NCBI GenBank assembly: GCA_025458545.1
Contig: JALOSH010000084.1
Coordinates: 1-14,460, forward strand
Direction: 5' to 3'
Source: Hydrogenophaga sp.
GTDB lineage: Bacteria; Pseudomonadota; Gammaproteobacteria; Burkholderiales; Burkholderiaceae
DNA: 14,460 bases
A program made the translations under genes and the position numbers. Position 1 is the first letter of the stretch. Every line of letters starts with the position of its first letter. The notes beneath the pieces are model-generated. The model worked only from the letters and a program-made list of their open reading frames with translations. It was not told the DNA's origin and ran no database searches. Below, one piece after another: positions 1 through 7,600 of this stretch.

Positions 1-516
1 ACCGACCTCGGCCCGGTGATCGACGCCGAGGCCTTTGACAACATCCAGCGCCACGTTGCGCGCCTGCGCGGCAGCGCCAAGGCTCTGCTGCCAGAAGCGG
101 CGGCGAGCCAAGCAATGCCCAACCTGATCGCGCCGCAGATGTTCGAGGTTGGCGCGATTGCCGAGGTGACGCAGGAGATCTTCGGCCCGGTGCTGCAGGT
201 GGTGCGCTGGGGCGGCGAGCCGCTGGACGTGATCCACCAGATCAACGCGCTGGGTTATGGCCTGACCCTCGGCATCCAGACCCGCATCGACAGCCGCGCC
301 CAGGCGCTGGCCGCCGCAGCGCGGGTGGGCAATGTCTATGTCAACCGCAACATGATCGGCGCCGTGGTGGGCGTGCAGCCCTTCGGCGGCGAGGGCCTGA
401 GCGGCACCGGCCCCAAGGCTGGCGGGCCGAACTACCTGCTGCGCTTCTGCGCCGAGCAGACGCTCACCATCAACACCACCGCCGCGGGTGGCAACGTGGG
501 TTTGATGGCGGGTTGA
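1..516 (+). CDS. putA: PutA C-terminal part (P5C dehydrogenase domain), 5' end outside window
   Basis: This is the last 171 residues of a protein that enters from the left edge in frame from base 1. It matches the C-terminal end of the aldehyde dehydrogenase (delta-1-pyrroline-5-carboxylate dehydrogenase) domain of bifunctional PutA, which oxidises proline to glutamate in two steps. Visible family motifs are EIFGPVLQV (the conserved ALDH glutamate region), ALGYGLTLGIQTR, GNVYVNRNMIGAVVGVQPF and GGEGLSGTGPKAGGP. The last two are strongly PutA-like. The catalytic cysteine and the proline dehydrogenase domain lie upstream, outside the window. The gene ends with TGA and converges on the GGDEF-EAL gene with a 39-base gap that holds no clear terminator. 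A stand-alone P5C dehydrogenase (RocA/PruA) is less likely given the C-terminal motif wording. Confidence 0.9.
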   Translation, partial: TDLGPVIDAEAFDNIQRHVARLRGSAKALLPEAAASQAMPNLIAPQMFEVGAIAEVTQEIFGPVLQVVRWGGEPLDVIHQINALGYGLTLGIQTRIDSRAQALAAAARVGNVYVNRNMIGAVVGVQPFGGEGLSGTGPKAGGPNYLLRFCAEQTLTINTTAAGGNVGLMAG

Positions 517-555
517 GAGAAGCGTGGACCCGCTTGCAGCCGCACGCGGGCCGTG

Positions 556-3486
556 TCAGGAGCGCAGGTCGCCGAACAGCGAGTGACCCGCGCCCAGCAA
601 GGCGTTCAACTCGTCGATGCACAGAGGCTGGGCGAACAGGAAGCCCTGGAAATACCCGCAGCCTTGCGCTGCTAGAAAATCCCGTTGCTCGATGGTCTCC
701 ACACCCTCGGCCACCACCTGCAAGCCCAGGCTCTGCGCCAGCGCGATGATGGCGCGCGAGATCGCAGCGTCGCTCGGGTCGGTCAGCACATCGGCCACAA
801 AGCCCTTGTCGATCTTGAGCTGGTCCAGCGGCAGGCGCTTGAGCAGCGACAGCGATGAGTAACCCACCCCAAAATCGTCCAGCGAAAGCGTCACACCCAG
901 CGCCTTGAGCAGGCCCATCTTCTCCATGGTGATTTCCATCCGGTCGGCCAGCAGGCTTTCGGTGAGCTCCAGCTTGAGCTTGTGCGGGCGGATTCGGGTG
1001 AGCTGGATCGCCTCCATCACCATGTCCACAAAATCGGGGTGACGGAACTGGCGCACGCTCACGTTGACCGAAATGCTCAGATCGTTCGTGGCCCGGTCGT
1101 TCTCCCAGACCGCGAGCTGGGCGCAGGCGGTTTCCAGGACCAAATCGCCCGGCATGATCAGGCCGCGCTGCGGGTGTTGCCAGCGCACCAGCGCCTCCAC
1201 ACTGGCGATGGCGCCATGGCGGTCCACCTGCGGCTGGTAATACACCACGAACTGCCGCTCCCGCAGCCCTTCGCGCAGGTCGGCGCCGACGGCCGCGTTG
1301 TTGCTCACCGAAGCCTGCATCGTTGGGTCGAAGAAACACAACGTGTTGCGCCCCAGGGTCTTGGCCTGGTACATCGCCAGGTCGGCCTGCTTGAGCAGCT
1401 CGCCCACGTCGCTCTGGTCGCTGCAGAACGAGGTGACACCGATGCTCGGCGTGGCGAAATGCTGGTGACCGTTGAGCTGGAACGGTTCGCGCAGGGTGTG
1501 GAGCACTTTCTCGGCCAGCACCTGTGCCTTGTACGCCGCCGCTTCGCGGTCGGTGCTCAGGTCGTCCACCATCACCACGAACTCGTCGCCGCCCAGCCGC
1601 GCCACGGTGTCGGTCTTGCGCACGCTCTGCGTCAGGCGCTGCGCCACTTTCTGCAGCAACTGGTCGCCCATGTGGTGGCCCAGCGTGTCGTTCAGGATCT
1701 TGAAGTTGTCGAGGTCGATGAACATCAGCGCACCGAACTGGCGTGTGCGCACGCTCTCGGCCAGCGCGCGCTGCAGCCGGTCCAGCAGCAGCTGCCGGTT
1801 GGGCAGGTCGGTCAGGGCGTCGTAGAAGGCCAGGTGACGGATCATGTCCTCGGCGTTCTTGCGCTGCGTGATGTCGCGCCCCACCGCCACCCAGTGCGAC
1901 ACCTCCTCGGCGTTGGACTGGACCGACACCACCTCCAGTTCGACCCAGAACCAGGCGCCGTTTTTGCGCCGCACCATGAGTTCGGTGCGGGCCTGCCGCC
2001 GGTGTTGCAGGCCGGTGGCCAATTCCTTCAGTTTCGCGTTGGTGGGGTCCAGGTCCAGCAGCATGCCCGGTGTCTGGCCCATCACCTCTTTGCGGCTGTA
2101 GCCGGTGTGCAGTTCGAAGGCGTCGTTGACAAAAACGATGCGGGGTTCTTCCCGGGTGTCCTGGCTGGCTTCGGCAATCGCCACGATGTCGTTGAGCCGG
2201 GCCACGCTGGTTTCCAGCAGCATCAGCTGCTCCTGCGAGCGGCGGCGCTCGGTGACGTCGCGAAAGTACACCGCCAGACCTTCGGCAAACGGGTAAGCGC
2301 GCACCTCCAGCCATTTGCCCAGCGAGGGGAAGTGGTCCTCCAGTTCGACTTGCCGGTTGCTCTGAACCGCGCGCGTCAACCGCTCGCGCAGGCGCTGGGC
2401 GAGTGCCGGGGCAAAGTCGTGCCAGACCTCCTGCCCCAGCAGTTCGGAGGTGGTTTTTTGCAGCAGGCGCTCGCTTTCCTGGTTCAGGTAGGTGAAGCAG
2501 CATTGCCGGTCCAGCGTCACGAAGGCTTCGGTGATGCTGGCCAGCGTGGTGGTCAGTCGCATGGCCAGCAAGGTGGTTTCTTGCTGGGCCTGCTTCTGGG
2601 CTGAAATGTCCTGCATGGCGCCCTGTATGCGCAATACCTGTCCGTTCGGCCCCCGCACCGCCCGACCCACCGTGCGCACCCACTTGGGTGTGGTGCCGGC
2701 GACCTGCACCTGGATCTCTTCATCGAAGGCCAGACCGGTTTGGGCGCAGCGGGCCAGCCGCTGGCGGATGCCGTTGCGCCATTCCGGGCTGTAGCGCAAC
2801 ACCATGTCTTCGACGCTGGCCACCGATTCACCCGGCTGCAGGCCCAGGATGCTGGCGAACTCGTCGGAATGCAGCATCTGACCGCTGGCGGGATCGAGTG
2901 ACCAGCTCCCCACGCCGGCCGTCTGCTCCGTCAGATTCAGGCGGCTCTCGCTCTCCAGCAGCGCGTTGCTGCTCTGAGACAGTGTGTGCTCGCCCTGCTG
3001 GAGCAGTTGCCGGTGCTGCCGGATGAAACCGAGCAATCCAGCGGCGAAGTCGGCCAGGACCCGAAGGTTTTCAGAGGGCTCGATGGCAGCGGTTCGTGCC
3101 GCGGGGTCCAGCACAATCAGGGATGCGGCCGGCTGGTCAGGGTGGATCGGCAGCGGCAGCGCCTGGACAAAGCAGAGGGGTGCCGAGCCCACCGACAGCG
3201 GGTGGCCCGCCAGCCGGGGGTGTGCGGCGGCATTGGCGACACAGCCTTCCCGCGAGGGCGGTTCAAAGGCCTGCAGGCAGACATCCAGCGCCTGCTGGGC
3301 CTGTGTGGTTGTCAGGCCAGCGGCCGCCAGCACCGAAGGCGAAGGCGCGGTCCATTCCACCAGCATCGCCGCCTCGGTACCCGCCGCATGGCGGGCCAGT
3401 TGGGCCACCGGGTTCAGATCGGGCAGCGCCGGGTTGGCCGGTGGGGGCGTGGCGTCCAACAGGCTGGCGGGGTCGGGTGCGTTCAT
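556..3486 (-). CDS. GAF/PAS-GGDEF-EAL c-di-GMP signalling protein with shortened EAL domain
   Basis: This 976-residue, apparently soluble protein should make and/or degrade cyclic di-GMP. The order is: a weak GAF-like N-terminal segment (about 25-150); PAS/PAC domains at about 180-298, 305-412 and 420-545, ending in DISAQK, DVTERR and DITQRK; a GGDEF domain (about 550-715); and an EAL domain (about 730-965). The cyclase signature is canonical (GGDEF at 632-636) and the product-inhibition I-site RKTD lies at 623-626, exactly five residues before it. The EAL side keeps EALVRW (764), SVNVS, ELTES, DDFGVGYSSL (870), KIDKGFV, VAEGVE and the QGFLFA region. However, the text runs from GLIMPGD straight to LVLETACAQL. 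The usual FIPLAE..GLI..IG.W stretch, about 16 residues, is absent, so phosphodiesterase activity is doubtful while cyclase activity should be intact (inference). The ATG at 3486 has no strong ribosome binding site. The gene is convergent with putA and divergent from the small gene at 3742. Confidence 0.93.
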   Translation of the reverse strand: MNAPDPASLLDATPPPANPALPDLNPVAQLARHAAGTEAAMLVEWTAPSPSVLAAAGLTTTQAQQALDVCLQAFEPPSREGCVANAAAHPRLAGHPLSVGSAPLCFVQALPLPIHPDQPAASLIVLDPAARTAAIEPSENLRVLADFAAGLLGFIRQHRQLLQQGEHTLSQSSNALLESESRLNLTEQTAGVGSWSLDPASGQMLHSDEFASILGLQPGESVASVEDMVLRYSPEWRNGIRQRLARCAQTGLAFDEEIQVQVAGTTPKWVRTVGRAVRGPNGQVLRIQGAMQDISAQKQAQQETTLLAMRLTTTLASITEAFVTLDRQCCFTYLNQESERLLQKTTSELLGQEVWHDFAPALAQRLRERLTRAVQSNRQVELEDHFPSLGKWLEVRAYPFAEGLAVYFRDVTERRRSQEQLMLLETSVARLNDIVAIAEASQDTREEPRIVFVNDAFELHTGYSRKEVMGQTPGMLLDLDPTNAKLKELATGLQHRRQARTELMVRRKNGAWFWVELEVVSVQSNAEEVSHWVAVGRDITQRKNAEDMIRHLAFYDALTDLPNRQLLLDRLQRALAESVRTRQFGALMFIDLDNFKILNDTLGHHMGDQLLQKVAQRLTQSVRKTDTVARLGGDEFVVMVDDLSTDREAAAYKAQVLAEKVLHTLREPFQLNGHQHFATPSIGVTSFCSDQSDVGELLKQADLAMYQAKTLGRNTLCFFDPTMQASVSNNAAVGADLREGLRERQFVVYYQPQVDRHGAIASVEALVRWQHPQRGLIMPGDLVLETACAQLAVWENDRATNDLSISVNVSVRQFRHPDFVDMVMEAIQLTRIRPHKLKLELTESLLADRMEITMEKMGLLKALGVTLSLDDFGVGYSSLSLLKRLPLDQLKIDKGFVADVLTDPSDAAISRAIIALAQSLGLQVVAEGVETIEQRDFLAAQGCGYFQGFLFAQPLCIDELNALLGAGHSLFGDLRS

Positions 3487-3741
3487 GGCGGTGACGGAGC
3501 TTCGTGGGTTCGAGGCGTCTCAAGCATACAGAAAGCTTGTAACACCGCAGGAATACAAAATAGGCTTTCAGAGGCCTGTGTTCATTCGTGAACAGATGCC
3601 CAAAAAGAGGTAGGAAATTTGTAACAAAGATGTTAATTTTTGTTGCGACTGTACTAACATGAGCATCATCAATGGCCCTTCACCCCCTTTGGCCAGGATC
3701 CATGTGATGCCGTCATGGCGCACAATTTTTGGGAGTTGATC
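3487..3741. other. Divergent intergenic region, locally AT-rich, probable promoters
   Basis: These 255 bases separate two divergent genes and must hold their promoters. Bases 3590-3665 are clearly richer in A and T than the surroundings. A 14-base palindrome TAACA-AAGA-TGTTA lies at 3622-3635, and the word TTGTAACA occurs both there and near 3538. I could not find a -35/-10 pair with good spacing on either strand, so no promoter is called. No convincing small gene was seen. Confidence 0.4.
3731..3735 (+). promoter_or_regulatory. Ribosome binding site (GGGAG) favouring a GTG start at 3742
   Basis: GGGAG lies six bases before GTG at 3742. The upstream in-frame ATG at 3715 has no comparable site. 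This decides the start chosen for the following small gene. Confidence 0.5.
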
Positions 3742-4050
3742 GTGAGCGCACTTGCAGAACTCAGGCAACACAACGATGTGAACAGCCTCAAATCCGCCCT
3801 GCACCAACTGTGCAGCGAGTTTGGACGCATCACGCGCCTGGACATTCTGACCGCCATGCACGAAGGCACCAAGCAGGCGATCTGCTTTTTGCGCATGGAG
3901 CGCCCCGAGCAGGAGCAACAGTTGATGAAGACCCTGGGCGTCGGCCGATTCGGCGGCGAAGTGGTGTTTGTGCTGAACCTGAACGTGCCCGTGGCGACCG
4001 AAGACAACGGACCATCGTCCCAGTGGGCCGATTCGGATCTGTACGACTGA
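3742..4050 (+). CDS. Small uncharacterised protein, possible RRM-like fold
   Basis: This is a 102-residue protein from GTG 3742; starting at ATG 3715 would add nine residues. I do not recognise a named family. The predicted layout is helix (VNSLKSALHQLCSEFGRI), strand (ITRLDILTA), strand (KQAICFLRM), helix (PEQEQQLMKTLGV), strand (EVVFVLNL), then an acidic tail (EDNG...DSDLYD). The phrase LCSEFGRITRLDIL strongly resembles the helix 1/strand 2 part of RNA recognition motifs, and the rest fits an RRM lacking a clear first strand. RNA binding is therefore a guess from pattern, not shown. There is no signal peptide or membrane segment. Codon use is like the neighbours and the stop is followed at 30 bases by a strong hairpin, so it looks like a real single-gene transcript. 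Confidence 0.7.
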   Translation: MSALAELRQHNDVNSLKSALHQLCSEFGRITRLDILTAMHEGTKQAICFLRMERPEQEQQLMKTLGVGRFGGEVVFVLNLNVPVATEDNGPSSQWADSDLYD

Positions 4051-4080
4051 TCACTCCCCGGCTCCGGCGTCCCGCCAAGT

Positions 4081-4116
4081 CATGAAAAAGGCGCTCCGAG
4101 GAGCGCCTTTTTCATG
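4081..4116. terminator. Bidirectional rho-independent terminator
   Basis: There is a perfect 17-bp inverted repeat with a 2-base centre (GA). The core is GGCGCTCC/GGAGCGCC, preceded by AAAAA and followed by TTTTT, so a T tract follows the hairpin on both strands. It lies between two convergent genes, the small gene ending at 4050 and the response regulator ending at 4161, and can serve both. Confidence 0.88.
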
Positions 4117-4160
4117 TCAACGGAGGTGTTGGCTCCGGCCAGCGGCCGACCGGTGGATCT

Positions 4161-4646
4161 TCAGTTGAGTTCGCCGAAAGCCGAAGGGCGCGCACCGGCA
4201 CCAGCGCTTTGGGGCGCGGTTTGGTTGATGTTGATCCAGAACTCGCACACGTGCTTCATGGCGCTCAGGAACTGAGCGAACTCGGTCGGTTTGGCGATGT
4301 AGGCATTGGTGCCCGCGTCGTAGGCCCTTTGCAGATCGCTGGGTTCGGTGGAGGAGGTCAGCACCACCACGGGAATGTTGCGCAGGCTGTCCGAGCCTTT
4401 GATTTCACGCAGCACACCGATGCCGTCGAGCAAGGGCATCTTCAGATCGAGCAGCACCAGCACCGGATTGCCACCGGTGCGGTCGGAAAAGCCATCTCGC
4501 CGGTACAGGTAGTCCAGTGCCTGCATCCCGTCGGAGACATGGGTCACACGCCCATCAAGGCCGTGGCGCGCCAGCGCAAGCCGGGTGAGTTCGGCATCGT
4601 CGGGATTGTCTTCGACGAGCAGGATGGCGTCAGCGTGCTTGTTCAT
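4161..4646 (-). CDS. Single-domain response regulator, Rcp1 type
   Basis: This 161-residue protein consists of one receiver domain with no DNA-binding or enzymatic output. Phosphorylation residues are in place: acidic pair ED (12-13) in LLVEDNPDDAEL, phosphoacceptor D67 in VLLDLKMP, T97 in VVVLTSS and K119 in IAKP. The longer spacing between the acidic pair and the aspartate, with LYRR before it, and the FWININQTAP ending are typical of the Rcp1-like receivers that partner phytochrome-type or PAS-rich kinases. The start was set at 4646 because this ATG overlaps the kinase stop (ATGA), the usual sign of translational coupling; an upstream in-frame ATG at 4697 lies inside the kinase gene. With no output domain it probably acts by protein contact or phosphotransfer. 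The tail after about residue 141 is low in complexity. Confidence 0.93.
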   Translation of the reverse strand: MNKHADAILLVEDNPDDAELTRLALARHGLDGRVTHVSDGMQALDYLYRRDGFSDRTGGNPVLVLLDLKMPLLDGIGVLREIKGSDSLRNIPVVVLTSSTEPSDLQRAYDAGTNAYIAKPTEFAQFLSAMKHVCEFWININQTAPQSAGAGARPSAFGELN

Positions 4647-7600
4647 GGTTCCAAGACGGAGGGAATGGAATCCGGTGGGGAATCGTTCGGGCTGCAACCT
4701 TCGAAAGGCAGCGAAAAGTGAAACACGCTCCCGTGTCCCAGCTGGCTTTCCGCCCAGATGCTACCACCATGCCTCTCCAAAATGCGTCGCGTGAGGGCCA
4801 GGCCGATGCCGGTGCCTTCAAATTCGGTGGCGCGGTGCAAGCGCTGGAACACACCAAACAGCTTCTGGGCGTATTTTGTGTCGAAGCCCACGCCGTTGTC
4901 GCGCACATAGAAGGTGTAACCCACGGCCGGGTCCACACTCCACCCGATTTCGATCAGGGAGCGTTCCCGTGGCCGGCTGTATTTGAAGGCGTTTCCAATC
5001 AGGTTGGCCCAGACTTCGCGCAACAACAGCGCGTCACCCTGAACCACCGGCAGGTCGGGCGCGATCACCCAGTCCACCACACGGCCACCGGTGTCGTGTG
5101 CGATCTGGCTCACCACCGCTTCCACCAGCATCGCAAAATCCACCGCCGTCAGGTTGACCGCCGAGCGGCCCAGGCGCGAGAACGCCAGCAGGCCGTCGAT
5201 CAGCTGGCTCATGTGCCGCGCCGAACTGCCGATCGTGCTCAGGTATTTCTGTGCGGTCTCATCGGTCTGGTTCTCCAGGTGTTCCTCGAGCAGGCTGACA
5301 AAGCTGGAAATGTGGCGCAGCGGAGAGCGCAAGTCGTGGGAGACCGAGTACGAGAACGATTCCAGGTCTTTGTTGGCGGCCAGCAATTGTTCGGTGCGCT
5401 CGGCCACCCGGTTCTCCAACTCGTCGTTGATGTTGCGCATCAGGTCGTCGAGCCGCTTGGCATCGGTCATGTCGCGGTTGATCTTGGCAAAGCCCCGCAA
5501 TGTTCCGCTGTCGTCGCGCAGGGCGATCAGCAGCGAGTGCGACCAGTACTCCGAGCCGTCTTTGCGCCGGTGCCAGCTGTGGAGTTCGTGCTGGCCGCGC
5601 GAGGCCGCCAGGCGCAACATCTGGTTGGCGCTGGCCAATGCGGTGTCCGGATCGGTATCGTGGAACAGCATCGAATAGTGCCGTCCCAGAGCCTCGGTGG
5701 GCGAATGGCCCTCCATCCGCTGGGCGCTGTCGGTCCAGTCGGTGATGCAGCCCTGGGCGTCGAGGAAAAAGATGCAGTACTCGCGCAGGTTGTCCACCAT
5801 GAGGCGGAAGCGCTGCTCGCTCTCCAGCAGCTCCAGCGAGCGCTCGCGAATGCGCAGTTCCAGTTCTTCGTTGAGCTGGCTGACCCTTTCTTCGATCCGT
5901 TTGCGCTCCGTGATGTCGATGACCTGGGCAAAAACGCCCTGTACCTGTCCTTCGTGCACATCGGGCAGAAAGGTTGCACTGATGTAGATCGGTTCGCCGC
6001 TGACCGTTTGGCGCCAGGTTTCGAAATGCTGGGTTTGCCCGCCCAGCGCCGCCTTCAAACGCGGCCCGATGTCGGCCCAGACCTCGGGCGGTACGCATTC
6101 GCTGGCATGCAAGCCCATGATGTTCGCTGGGTCCAGGCCGTAGATGCGGCGGTGTTCGGCGTTGGCAAAACGGAAGCGCAGCATCACATCCAGGTAGGCG
6201 ATCATGCCCGGCACGTGGTCGGTGATGGTCTGCAGGAAACGCTGGTTCTCCCGCAACGCCGTTTCAGCCGCCTTGCGAGCGCTGATGTCCATGACGGTGG
6301 TGTTGCTGCGCAGGTAGCGGCCCTGCCCGTCGCGCACCGCGGTCGATGACATCAGCACGTCGATGACGGAGCCATCGCGCCGCCTCAGCGTGTATTCGAC
6401 CGGCTCGACCAGACCATCGCTGCGCAGGCGCTGCACCCGCTCCTCCACCAGATCGCTGTTGCCCGGTGCGATGAAATCGCGGTAGTGCATCTTGCCCACC
6501 ACCTCTTCGCGGGTGTAGCCCAGCCAGCGCAACTCGGTCTCGTTCATGTTGACATACAGACCCGCTTCATCCACCGAGTGGTAGCCACAAGGCGCCTGGT
6601 TGTAGAGGGACTGGGCCAGAGTGAGCGCTTCTTCCAGCTGCTGGTTGGCGCGCTGCACACGGTCTTCCGAGGCTTTGCGCTCGGTGATGTCGAGCATCTG
6701 AATGAACAGGCCCTGCACCTGGCCGTCTTTCCAGAACGGGGTGTATTCGATGCTGGCGTAAAAGCGGTGTCCGTCCGGGAAGATGCGCTCTCCCTCGAAC
6801 TGCTGTGATTCGCCCCGAAGGGCAGCCGCCAGCCGGACTTGCGCCGCTTCATAGTCCTGTGCACGCGCGATGTCGCTCAAGTGCCGACCCACCATCTGCT
6901 CGGGCGCGCCGCCCAGCCAGCGGGCATAACTGGCGTTGGCGAAACGGCAGACCAGCGATCGATCGAAATACGCCAGCTGCACCGGCACGCTGTTGGTGAT
7001 GGTTTGCAGAAAGCTGCGTTGCGCGTTCAGTGCCAGCTCGGCGGCCTTGCGTTCGGTGATGTCGGTCAGCGTGTTGTTGGTGCGCACAAAGCGCCCTTCC
7101 GCATCCACCACAGCGGTGCTGCTGAGCAGCGCCACAAAGCTGGTGCCATCGCGCCGGCGGATGCCCAGCTCGGCGGCTTCGAGCTTTTCACCGCGGATCA
7201 GGCGCTGCAGCCGGTCCCGGATCAGGTCCAGGTAGGGCGGGAGCACATGGTCCCGGAAGTGCTGTTTGCCGATCACCTCGGTGCGGGTGTAGCCCAGCCA
7301 GTTCAGCTCGGTCTGGTTGATCAGCACGTAGGTCCCGGTGGCATCCACCGAGTGGTAGCCACACGGCGCCTGGTTGTACAGGGTCTGGGCTTCATCCAGT
7401 GTCTGGCGCAGCCGGGCGTTGGCCCGGGCGAGTTCCTCGGTGCGTTCGCGCACCCGACTCTCCAGCTGGGTGTTGAGTTGACGGATCTGATCCTGCTGTC
7501 TGTGCTGCTCGGTCACGTCGCGCGAGACCGCGAGCAGCATCACCGGCTCGCCGTCGGTGTCCAGAATGGGCGTCACCGAGGTGTCCCACCACTTGGGCGT

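Noticed and set aside
517..555. Terminator between putA and the GGDEF-EAL gene
   Set aside because: CCCGC and GCGGG can pair, but the stem is only 5 bp with a 12-base loop and no T tract.
982..2604. Long plus-strand open frame opposite the GGDEF-EAL gene (540 codons)
   Set aside because: It is antisense to a gene with clear domains, is rich in H, Q, V and R as expected from the complement of GC-rich coding DNA, and matches no family.
470..2683. Minus-strand open frame of 737 codons overlapping the GGDEF-EAL gene in another frame
   Set aside because: Composition is arginine, alanine and proline rich without domains, and the overlapping frame has full GGDEF and EAL motifs.
4718..6349. Long plus-strand open frame opposite the histidine kinase (543 codons)
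   Set aside because: Same reason: a GC-driven shadow of a well-supported minus-strand gene.
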